From Deltaproteobacteria bacterium (GTDB taxonomy: Bacteria > Desulfobacterota > Desulfobacteria > Desulfobacterales > JAUVVS01): a stretch of 5,212 nt of DNA. This document shows, piece by piece, positions 1 through 5,212 of this stretch (positions within the stretch are counted from its first letter, which is position 1; each line of letters opens with the position of its first letter). Position numbers and translations under genes: made by a program. The notes below the pieces were generated by a model. It searched no databases. It was not told the origin of the DNA and saw only the letters and a list, made by a program, of their open reading frames with translations. The stretch is from the NCBI GenBank assembly GCA_030604545.1, contig JAUVVS010000183.1, positions 1 through 5,212 of the forward strand. The letters are read 5' to 3'.

Positions 1-378
1 ATGGTAAAGATGGGTGCCCTCGTTGAGCAATCAATGGCTGCATTTTCCGCAGCCCAGATGGTTCCTCTTACCCATTACTATGTAGAAAAAGAGTATGCAT
101 CCATTGATGAAGGGATGAAAGCACCTGAAACTGAAGGTATACGAATTGTTGCCAAACAAGTACAGGTATTAGGCGCAGAAAACATGGTTATAGACACGGA
201 CTTTGGACGTTATTCATTGTCTACACCTGTGGAAGGACTACGTCAGTTTATATCATTGTTGTTAGATATGGGGATTTCAGAAGAAGAGGTTAGAACTATG
301 GTAAAAACCAACCCTGAGAGGGTTTTGGGTCTTGAACCACTTTCTTCTGAATCTTTTCCAATAAAAGAGGAGGAGTAG
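1..378 (+). CDS. DUF6282-like metal-dependent hydrolase, C-terminal part (5' end outside window)
   Basis: This is the C-terminal part of an amidohydrolase-like TIM-barrel protein, best matched from memory to the DUF6282 family, whose members are roughly 300 residues long. The 125 residues visible include VIDTDFGR (residues 63-70), resembling the late-barrel segment with a metal-binding aspartate in such hydrolases, then TPVEGLRQFI (75-84) and a closing helix pair with EEEVRTMVKTNPERVLGL, the usual family C-terminus in which the NP-x-x-x-LGL ending follows the last helix. The reading frame is open to the window edge, so the ATG at base 1 is probably an internal methionine and the gene should be treated as 5'-partial. 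The substrate is unknown. A purine-rich AAGAGGAGG at the very end of the gene was probably the ribosome binding site of the broken isomerase that follows, so the two were once translated together. The family call is moderately sure; the exact reaction is not known. Confidence 0.7.
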   Translation: MVKMGALVEQSMAAFSAAQMVPLTHYYVEKEYASIDEGMKAPETEGIRIVAKQVQVLGAENMVIDTDFGRYSLSTPVEGLRQFISLLLDMGISEEEVRTMVKTNPERVLGLEPLSSESFPIKEEE

Positions 379-384
379 AGATAA

Positions 385-737
385 ATAAAAATAGATAAAG
401 ATAGGCTTTCAACTTGTAGTATTTCTTTTATTAAGCATGAACCAGAAAAAGATTTTGAAATAATAGCTGAAAGGCTGCTCTGGAAATAATGAAAAATCAC
501 ATTACCCATTGTCATTTCAAAGACTGTAAACCCGTAGAAGGTGGACGTGATGGAATGAATGGTGGTTATGAAATGCAGAATTTTGGAGAGGGTATAATTG
601 ATTTTGTTTGGATTATGAAAAAACTGGATGAGATCGGTTATGACGGGGACATCGCTCTTGAGTATGAAATGCATGATGTTCCTGCTGAAAAAGTAATAAA
701 AAAATTTTATACAGATTTTCTTTCTTTATTTCAGTGA
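385..737 (+). pseudogene. Sugar phosphate isomerase/epimerase (xylose-isomerase-like TIM barrel), internally deleted and frameshifted
   Basis: Two fragments of one AP-endonuclease-2/xylose-isomerase-like protein lie here in different frames. In the frame of base 385, codons give KIDKDRLSTCSISF then KHEPEKDFEIIAE up to about base 470, a typical N-terminus of this family, and then run into TAA at 487-489. In the frame of base 489, from about 471, codons give KAALEIMKNHITHCHFKD, followed by GEGIIDFVWIMKKLDEIGYD and ALEYE, a typical C-terminus ending at TGA 735-737. The second fragment keeps the HCHFKD histidine and the EYE glutamate, which correspond to late metal ligands, but the earlier ligands and most of the barrel are missing. 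Intact relatives are about 270-290 residues; only about 115 remain. The expected start position (385) reads ATA after a good AGGAGG at 369-374, so the start may be lost too. An 82-residue reading from the ATG at 489 is possible, but it has only a weak binding site and cannot form a barrel. Function is presumably lost; an assembly error is the alternative. Confidence 0.75.
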
Positions 738-745
738 TTTTCGCG

Positions 746-764
746 TAAAAGCTAATTGCTTTTA
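746..764. repeat. 7-bp inverted repeat upstream of the DUF1989 gene
   Basis: TAAAAGC (746-752) and GCTTTTA (758-764) are exact inverted copies around a 5-base TAATT loop. The dyad begins 8 bases after the stop of the broken isomerase and ends 17 bases before a TATAAT box. It has only two G-C pairs and no following T-run, which argues against a strong intrinsic terminator. Its position over the expected -35 region would fit a transcription factor operator, but this is inference from position only. Confidence 0.35.
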
Positions 765-787
765 TATGCAGATATTACATCTATAAT
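761..787 (+). promoter_or_regulatory. Candidate sigma-70-type promoter for the DUF1989-racemase operon
   Basis: A perfect TATAAT lies at 782-787 in the 118-bp gene-free spacer. The best -35 candidate is TTTATA (761-766, four of six consensus bases), with a short 15-bp spacing; no better hexamer sits at 17 bp. Transcription would start near 794, leaving a leader of about 60 bases before the ATG at 856. The weak -35 and the overlapping inverted repeat would suit an activated or repressed promoter. The surrounding DNA is very AT-rich, so a chance TATAAT is possible. Confidence 0.35.
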
Positions 788-855
788 GGGTTTTGTAAGA
801 AATTACTTATTATTACGAGATTTTTATGTAGTTTTTAATTTTTTGGGAGGGAAAT

Positions 856-1710
856 ATGACGGAAATAGAAAAAGACAGGGATGCAAGATATAAAACATGG
901 AGACACCCTATGCCGGAGTTTCCAGAAGATTTTTATAATAATCTTTATAGTAAAAAAGCCTCATTTAAAAAAGTAAATGAATCTATAATTGATCTGGAAA
1001 CAAGAGGGAAAGCCTTTCTTGTAAAAAAAGGGCAGACAGTAAGAATTGTGCAGTTAGAGCAGGCACAAATCGTAGATTTTTGTATTTGGAATGCTAAGGA
1101 TCCTCGTGAAAGATTCTGGAATGATTACACACTCTGCCGTGAAACCTTTTTTATTAGTAAATTCAGTCGTCTTTGGAGTAATATGCCTTGTTTTAGACCG
1201 CTTATGACTGTTTTAGAAGATACAGTGGAAACGGTTTTAACTTATCCCAGCTCAAACCATCACTACTGCTTTGGATCTCATTGCAATCCTTCCTTTTGGT
1301 ATTATGCTTTAGGCCGAAATCCGAATCACCCTTTTGTAACAAAATGGAACTGTTGGTGTAATTTATGCAGAGCAATAAAACCTTTCGGACTGATATACAG
1401 AGACTTACATGATAATATCAATCTTTTCTCGAAAACTCATTTTAATCCTGATGGCTCACATCCTGTTGAACCTAGTGACGCTAAAAAAGGCGACTATGTG
1501 GAGTTTTATGCAGAGATAGATGTTCTTGTAGCTGCTTCCATCTGTCCTAGCGGTACAGGGACTTACCATTGGAGTGAAGCAGAGAAAGATACAGTGTCTC
1601 CTGTTGGTGTAGAAATTTATGATACTGGCGTGGAGCCTTTAGTTCATGAAATGCCTTTGAATCGTGAAGGATTTTTATGTCTGGATTATGATACCTTAAA
1701 AAGGAAATAG
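856..1710 (+). CDS. DUF1989 (urea carboxylase-associated) family protein
   Basis: This 284-residue protein matches the DUF1989 family (PF09347) from memory of its pattern. Recognisable parts are GQTVRIVQLEQAQIVDF (59-75), the SHCNPSFWYYALG segment (141-153), HDNINLF (185-191), KGDYVEFYAEIDVLVAAS (211-228) followed by ICPSG, and the terminal CLDYDTLKR (275-283). Established knowledge: relatives include the accessory proteins found beside urea carboxylase and the two subunits of carboxyguanidine deiminase (CgdAB) beside guanidine carboxylase. Here there is one copy and no carboxylase in view, so neither role can be assigned. It has ten cysteines, including conserved-looking C143 and C230 and a CxCxxC cluster at C166/C168/C171, where relatives as I recall them have fewer; metal binding is a reasonable guess. 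The ATG at 856 is set by GGGAGGG at 845-851. It is followed after 45 bp by the racemase-like gene, so the two probably form an operon and act on the same small molecule. No signal peptide is seen; the protein is expected to be cytoplasmic. Confidence 0.85.
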   Translation: MTEIEKDRDARYKTWRHPMPEFPEDFYNNLYSKKASFKKVNESIIDLETRGKAFLVKKGQTVRIVQLEQAQIVDFCIWNAKDPRERFWNDYTLCRETFFISKFSRLWSNMPCFRPLMTVLEDTVETVLTYPSSNHHYCFGSHCNPSFWYYALGRNPNHPFVTKWNCWCNLCRAIKPFGLIYRDLHDNINLFSKTHFNPDGSHPVEPSDAKKGDYVEFYAEIDVLVAASICPSGTGTYHWSEAEKDTVSPVGVEIYDTGVEPLVHEMPLNREGFLCLDYDTLKRK

Positions 1711-1755
1711 TAATAAGAGTTTCTTAGAATATACTTTCAAAGGAGAAAAGAAAAA

Positions 1756-2817
1756 ATGGGAAAATGGGAAAAAAAATTACCTGGAGATTTTGGGGTCGAA
1801 ATGATAAAACGATTTGGCTCTATTTTGTGTATCGATTCGCATACTGGGGGAGAAGCCACAAGGACTGTAATTAGCGGTTTGCCTGAAATCAAAGGGAACA
1901 CAATATCAGAAAAATCGGATTATTTTAAAAACAACCTTGATGAATATCGTTCTTTGTTAACAATGGAGCCTCGAGCTCATAAACAGATGCACGCTATGGT
2001 AGTCTGTCCACCATGTACACCTGAAGGCGATTTTGGGTTGGTTATTGTCTGTGCTCTTGGATATCTGGGTATGTGCGGTCATGGTTTGATTGGTGCGGTT
2101 GCCAGTGTTTTAGAAGCAGGAATAATTAAGCCTGTTGAACCGATCACGAAATTAAAAGTCGAAACTCCCGCTGGAATTATGTCGATAGAAGCGGAGTATA
2201 AAAATGGAAAAGTAGGAGGGGTTACTTTTAGAAACAACCCTTCATTTGTTTTTGCTGAAGATGTAAAAATCGATACTCCATCATTTGGAAATATGCAGGT
2301 GAACGTTGCCTATGGTGGTAATTGGTATGTCGTAGTAAACGCTGAAAAACATGATTTGGAATTAAATAAAGACAAATTGTCAATTATCGGAGAAGCTAAT
2401 AATGAGGTTCTATTCGCAGTTAACAAAATCGTAAAACCCGTTCATCCTGAATTAGGAAAACTGGATAAGCTTATTGATCAAGTTGCTTTCTATGGACCTC
2501 CCAAAAGAAACGATGCCGATACGATGAACCTCATTACTTCTGAAGCGCTGGGATATGATCGTTCTCCCTGTGGTACCGGAAGCAGTGCCAAAATGGCGGT
2601 TTTACATAAGAAGGGCATTCTTAAAACAGGAGAATATTATACACATGAGAGCTGTATAACCGGATCTATTTTTAAGAGCAGGATAATAGAGGAAGTCCAG
2701 TTAGGTTCTATAAACGGAATTATTCCCGAGATAACCGGTTTTGCCTATTTATCATCGATTAATAATATTGTAATGGACGAGAGGGATAAATTGCGATTTG
2801 GGTTTAGGATAAATTAG
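1756..2817 (+). CDS. Proline racemase / hydroxyproline 2-epimerase family protein
   Basis: This 353-residue protein belongs to the proline racemase family (PF05544), cofactor-independent enzymes that invert the alpha-carbon of proline or hydroxyproline with two cysteines as acid and base. It shows the N-terminal IDSHTGGEATR motif (26-36), the first catalytic motif MCGHGLIG (C107) and the second, DRSPCGTGSSA (C272). Both cysteines are present, which favours a racemase or epimerase over the trans-3-hydroxy-L-proline dehydratases, where the first cysteine is replaced by threonine or serine. Length is normal for the family (about 310-350). The substrate cannot be decided from motifs alone: proline, 4-hydroxyproline or another cyclic or modified amino acid are options. 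The ATG at 1756 has AAAGGAG at 1739-1745; the ATG at 1801 would give a start (MIKRFGSI) closer to the usual family N-terminus but has a poorer site. It lies 45 bp after the DUF1989 gene, which suggests co-expression. Cytoplasmic; no signal peptide. Confidence 0.9.
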   Translation: MGKWEKKLPGDFGVEMIKRFGSILCIDSHTGGEATRTVISGLPEIKGNTISEKSDYFKNNLDEYRSLLTMEPRAHKQMHAMVVCPPCTPEGDFGLVIVCALGYLGMCGHGLIGAVASVLEAGIIKPVEPITKLKVETPAGIMSIEAEYKNGKVGGVTFRNNPSFVFAEDVKIDTPSFGNMQVNVAYGGNWYVVVNAEKHDLELNKDKLSIIGEANNEVLFAVNKIVKPVHPELGKLDKLIDQVAFYGPPKRNDADTMNLITSEALGYDRSPCGTGSSAKMAVLHKKGILKTGEYYTHESCITGSIFKSRIIEEVQLGSINGIIPEITGFAYLSSINNIVMDERDKLRFGFRIN

Positions 2818-3010
2818 CCTGTGGATAAAGAGAATAATAAACTATTAGAAATAAACAAATTTGTAACAAGATATGATACAGTATAAGGTTTGGTGAAAGC
2901 TGTTATCTGTATAAGCAAGTCGTTCTGGGCGAAGACTCCCGATATATGAAGTGGTTGACCCCGATATACTAGAGATCTGGTTCAAGTTAGGATTAATGGA
3001 GAAAACAGAT
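2818..3010. other. Intergenic spacer with small repeats, no confident gene or terminator
   Basis: This 193-bp spacer separates the racemase-like gene from the acyl-CoA synthetase. It holds a direct repeat GTATAAG (2881-2887 and 2909-2915) and an inverted pair ATACAG (2876-2881) and CTGTAT (2907-2912). TTGTAA (2861-2866) and TATAAG (2882-2887), 15 bp apart, form a weak candidate promoter. No G-C-rich hairpin with a T-run is present. The synthetase frame stays open upstream from 2915 and reads GRRLPIYEVVDPDILEIW before the chosen start; this may be a remnant of an older gene or chance. Confidence 0.4.
2998..3001 (+). promoter_or_regulatory. Ribosome binding site deciding the acyl-CoA synthetase start
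   Basis: GGAG sits 9 bases before the ATG at 3011. The alternative starts, GTG at 2951 and ATG at 2996, have no site or only a weak AGGA. The 3011 start also places the CoA-binding domain at the usual distance from the N-terminus. Confidence 0.6.
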
Positions 3011-5149
3011 ATGAAACAATCGAGATTGTCGTCTCTTTTTAAACCGACCTTCCTGGCGGTAGTAGGAGCTTCCGAAAAACCGGGACCGGGATTGCAGGTA
3101 ATTGAGAACTTGCAGGCACTAAGGTTTGAAGGAGAGATAATTCCCGTAAACCCGAAGCATGAGAAGGTTTTGGGGCTAAAATGCTTCCCCTCACTTACTG
3201 CGGTTAAGGAAGCCGGCTTGCCCGTTGACATGGTGGCCATCTTGTTGGGAAGAAACAATGTGCTGCCTGTCGTAAAAGAAGCGGCTTCCATAGGTGCGAA
3301 AGCCGCCTGGGCCTTTGCTGCCGGTTTTGGTGAGACAGGATCGGAAGGGAAAAAGTTGGAGAACAAATTGCACAACTTGTGTATGGATAACAATATGCTT
3401 TTTCTGGGACCTAATTGTGTTGGATATCTCAATCCCAATGATAAGACCGGAGCTTACAGTGCTCCTGTTCCCAAAGAAATAAAGAGTAGTAATATTGGAA
3501 TAGTTACTCAGAGCGGATATCTGGGACTTGCAGTTGCCAACAACAGCAGGGGTCTCGGATTTGGCCTGATTTGCACCACCGGGAACGAAGTGGTGATAGA
3601 TGCGATTGACTGTATGGACTACATGTTAAATGATGAAAGAATTGAGGTAATATTGGCCTTTATCGAACAGTTTCGTAGGCCCAACAAACTGATTGAGGTA
3701 GCCTGGAAAGCGAAAGAAAAAGGAAAACCCATTGTGCTGATCAAGGTTGGAAAATCTGCTATAGCGCAGAGAGCCACTATAACCCACACCGGTGCTCTGG
3801 TCGGTTCGGATGATGTTCAGGATGCCTTGTTTGAGAAATTGGGGATCATTCGGGTATACGACTTCGATGAAATGTTTGAAGCCGCAGAGCTGTTATCCAA
3901 ATTAAAATCTAAAATGCCCAAAGGAAAAAAGGTTTTTGCCCTGACCCTTTCAGGCGGGGTTATCAGCCTTGTAGGAGATTTGAGCGACTCATTAAATATC
4001 AACTTTCCTCCATGGAGTAAAGAGGGTAAGGCCAAGCTTCGGGAAATTCTACCGGATTTTAGCACCATAACGAATCCTCTTGATGCCTGGGGTAGCGGTC
4101 GAATAGAAAAAACCTACCTTTCCTGTCTTCAAGCCGCAGCGGATCAACAACAAGCCGATATGATTTTAGTCGTCCAGGATGTCCCTGGCGGAATGTCCTC
4201 TCGGCAAGTGGACCAGTATAAGGTGGTAGCCAACACGGCAGTAGAAGTTGCGAAAAAAACGGAAAAACCTGTGATCATGTTGAATAACCAATCCAGTGGT
4301 TTTAATGAAGAAATACGTGATATCATGAAGACAGGTAATGTTCCTCTTTTACAAGGTACCCGTGAAGGACTTCTTGCGCTGAATCACCTTGCAAACTACG
4401 CTGAGTTCCTGCGGAAACCGGCATCCCTATTCTCGGTGAAACGTAATAATTTTGACCACAAAATATTACCGAAGGGCAATGCGGTTTTAACTGAATTTGA
4501 AAGCAAAAGGCTTCTTGCCAAATACGGTATTCCTGTTACAAAGGAATACTTGTGCCGTTCCCGGAATGAAGTATTGAAGAAAGCCGAAGAATTTGGTTAC
4601 CCATTAGTCATGAAAATCATATCGAAAGAGATCCAGCATAAAACAGAAGCAGATGTAGTCAAGCTAAATATAAAAAACACAGCGGAAGCCGGGCAGTCCT
4701 ATGACGAATTGCTTCGCAATGCCGCTGCGTACAATTCGAACGCGAAAGTGCAGGGTGTCCTATGTTACAGGATGATCGAGGAACCGGTTGCCGAAGCTAT
4801 CGTGGGTGTGTTATCTGATCCATACTTTGGACCCGCGGTAATTTTCGGTTTAGGAGGAATTCTGGTGGAGATTTTCAAAGACCGTACGCTGTTGATTCCT
4901 CCTTTCGAAAGAGAAGAGGTACGCAGAGCGATTGATTCGACCAAAGGGAGTAAACTTCTGTATAGTTTTCGGGGGAAGCCTGAAGGTGATATCGAGGCTC
5001 TGATTGATGTTATTTTAAAAGTAGGAGAAATTACCGCGGACTTGGCTGGACGAATTGATACATTGGATATAAATCCTTTGTTGATTCTTCCGAAAGGAAA
5101 AGGTGTTATTGCAGTGGATGCATTAGTTTCTATAAAACAAGATTTGTAA
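3011..5149 (+). CDS. ADP-forming acyl-CoA synthetase (acetate--CoA ligase type), fused alpha and beta subunits
   Basis: This 712-residue enzyme converts an acyl-CoA plus ADP and phosphate to the free acid, CoA and ATP, the substrate-level phosphorylation step of amino-acid fermenters. Domains in order: a CoA-binding Rossmann domain with FLAVVGASEKPG (14-25) and GPNCVGYLNP (133-142); two succinyl-CoA-ligase-like flavodoxin domains with GIVTQSGYLG (163-172) and THTGALVGS (258-266), whose His259 aligns with the phosphorylated histidine of the family; then an ATP-grasp domain from about 493 to the end, with LTEFESKRLLAKYGIPV, HKTEADVVKLN (543-553), GLGGILVEIFKDR (613-625) and DINPLLI (686-692). 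This is the fused alpha-beta arrangement of about 700 residues; no key part is missing. The acyl group is not encoded in the motifs, but the adjacent iorA start points to arylacetyl-CoA or related thioesters from amino acids. A longer reading from GTG 2951 is possible but lacks a binding site. Cytoplasmic. Sampled lines are richer in G+C than those of the upstream genes. Confidence 0.92.
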   Translation: MKQSRLSSLFKPTFLAVVGASEKPGPGLQVIENLQALRFEGEIIPVNPKHEKVLGLKCFPSLTAVKEAGLPVDMVAILLGRNNVLPVVKEAASIGAKAAWAFAAGFGETGSEGKKLENKLHNLCMDNNMLFLGPNCVGYLNPNDKTGAYSAPVPKEIKSSNIGIVTQSGYLGLAVANNSRGLGFGLICTTGNEVVIDAIDCMDYMLNDERIEVILAFIEQFRRPNKLIEVAWKAKEKGKPIVLIKVGKSAIAQRATITHTGALVGSDDVQDALFEKLGIIRVYDFDEMFEAAELLSKLKSKMPKGKKVFALTLSGGVISLVGDLSDSLNINFPPWSKEGKAKLREILPDFSTITNPLDAWGSGRIEKTYLSCLQAAADQQQADMILVVQDVPGGMSSRQVDQYKVVANTAVEVAKKTEKPVIMLNNQSSGFNEEIRDIMKTGNVPLLQGTREGLLALNHLANYAEFLRKPASLFSVKRNNFDHKILPKGNAVLTEFESKRLLAKYGIPVTKEYLCRSRNEVLKKAEEFGYPLVMKIISKEIQHKTEADVVKLNIKNTAEAGQSYDELLRNAAAYNSNAKVQGVLCYRMIEEPVAEAIVGVLSDPYFGPAVIFGLGGILVEIFKDRTLLIPPFEREEVRRAIDSTKGSKLLYSFRGKPEGDIEALIDVILKVGEITADLAGRIDTLDINPLLILPKGKGVIAVDALVSIKQDL

Positions 5150-5169
5150 ATAGATGGGGGGGTAATTGT

Positions 5170-5212
5170 GTGAAAGAAATTTTATCAGGAAACGAGGCAT
5201 TTGCACGAGGTG
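5170..5212 (+). CDS. iorA: Indolepyruvate:ferredoxin oxidoreductase alpha subunit, N-terminal 14 codons (3' end outside window)
   Basis: The GTG at 5170 opens a frame reading MKEILSGNEAFARG to the window edge. The K-x-x-L-x-GNEA-x-ARG pattern is the characteristic N-terminus of IorA, the thiamine-diphosphate-binding subunit that with IorB oxidises aryl pyruvates (from Trp, Phe, Tyr) to aryl-acyl-CoA and reduced ferredoxin. A run of seven G (5156-5162) seven bases upstream is an acceptable ribosome binding site. The gap to the acyl-CoA synthetase stop is only 20 bp, so the two are almost surely one transcript, and the pair makes metabolic sense: IorAB makes the thioester and the synthetase harvests it as ATP. 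Only 14 residues are visible, so the call rests on a short but distinctive motif and on context. Another GTG at 5168 is followed at once by TGA and is not usable. Confidence 0.72.
   Translation, partial: MKEILSGNEAFARG

Noticed and set aside
243..674. 143-codon open frame on the minus strand
   Set aside because: It lies antisense across the hydrolase end and both isomerase fragments, which show clear family motifs on the + strand; its own translation shows no recognisable domain.
489..737. An intact small 82-residue gene
   Set aside because: The frame is homologous only to the C-terminal third of a TIM-barrel isomerase, and its upstream in-frame codons before the ATG still match the family, so the ATG is an internal methionine of a broken gene.
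746..764. Intrinsic terminator
   Set aside because: The stem is mostly A-T and is followed by TATGCAG, not a T-run.
2836..2848. TAATA-AAC-TATTA hairpin as a terminator after the racemase gene
   Set aside because: Five A-T pairs only and no T-run afterwards; such short dyads are expected by chance in AT-rich DNA.
2951..3010. GTG 2951 or ATG 2996 as the synthetase start
   Set aside because: No ribosome binding site before the GTG and only a weak AGGA before ATG 2996; ATG 3011 has GGAG at 9 bases and the usual family N-terminus.
2845..3438. 197-codon open frame on the minus strand
   Set aside because: Mostly antisense to the CoA-binding domain of the synthetase; no domain pattern and no good ribosome binding site were seen.
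3191..3482. Short frames on both strands inside the synthetase
   Set aside because: They overlap a fully supported gene in other frames and resemble no protein family.
3817..4326. Two minus-strand frames of 83 and 60 codons
   Set aside because: Shadows of the synthetase coding sequence without motifs or initiation signals.

Overview
The window looks like part of the chromosome of an anaerobic, amino-acid-fermenting bacterium, most likely a Firmicute of the Clostridia. The basis is the AT-rich coding sequence, strong purine-rich ribosome binding sites (GGGAGGG, AAAGGAG), all genes on one strand, and an ADP-forming acyl-CoA synthetase directly followed by the start of an indolepyruvate:ferredoxin oxidoreductase gene. 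The phylum is an inference; Synergistota or another anaerobic lineage is not excluded.

Layout, all on the + strand. (1) 1-378: the C-terminal part of a DUF6282-type metal-dependent hydrolase, cut by the window edge. (2) 385-737: a broken sugar phosphate isomerase/epimerase (xylose-isomerase-like TIM barrel). Its first ~29 codons and last ~88 codons survive in different reading frames, the middle is gone, and the probable start codon reads ATA. (3) 738-855: a non-coding spacer with a perfect TATAAT box and a 7-bp inverted repeat just upstream, a plausible promoter for the next two genes. (4) 856-1710: a stand-alone DUF1989 (urea-carboxylase-associated family) protein with an unusual CxCxxC cluster. 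(5) 1756-2817: a proline racemase/hydroxyproline epimerase family protein with both catalytic cysteines. (6) 2818-3010: a spacer of 193 bp with no convincing gene or terminator. (7) 3011-5149: a fused alpha-beta ADP-forming acyl-CoA synthetase. (8) 5170-5212: the first 14 codons of what looks like iorA.

Functionally there are two blocks. The left block (hydrolase, broken isomerase, DUF1989, racemase-like enzyme) resembles a catabolic cluster for a small nitrogen-containing or cyclic amino-acid-like substrate; the substrate cannot be read from the sequence. The right block is a classic energy-conserving pair: IorAB would oxidise aryl pyruvates to aryl-acyl-CoA with reduced ferredoxin, and the acyl-CoA synthetase would convert the thioester to free acid and ATP. 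Whether the two blocks serve one pathway is open. I see no mobile element, CRISPR array, tRNA or rRNA.
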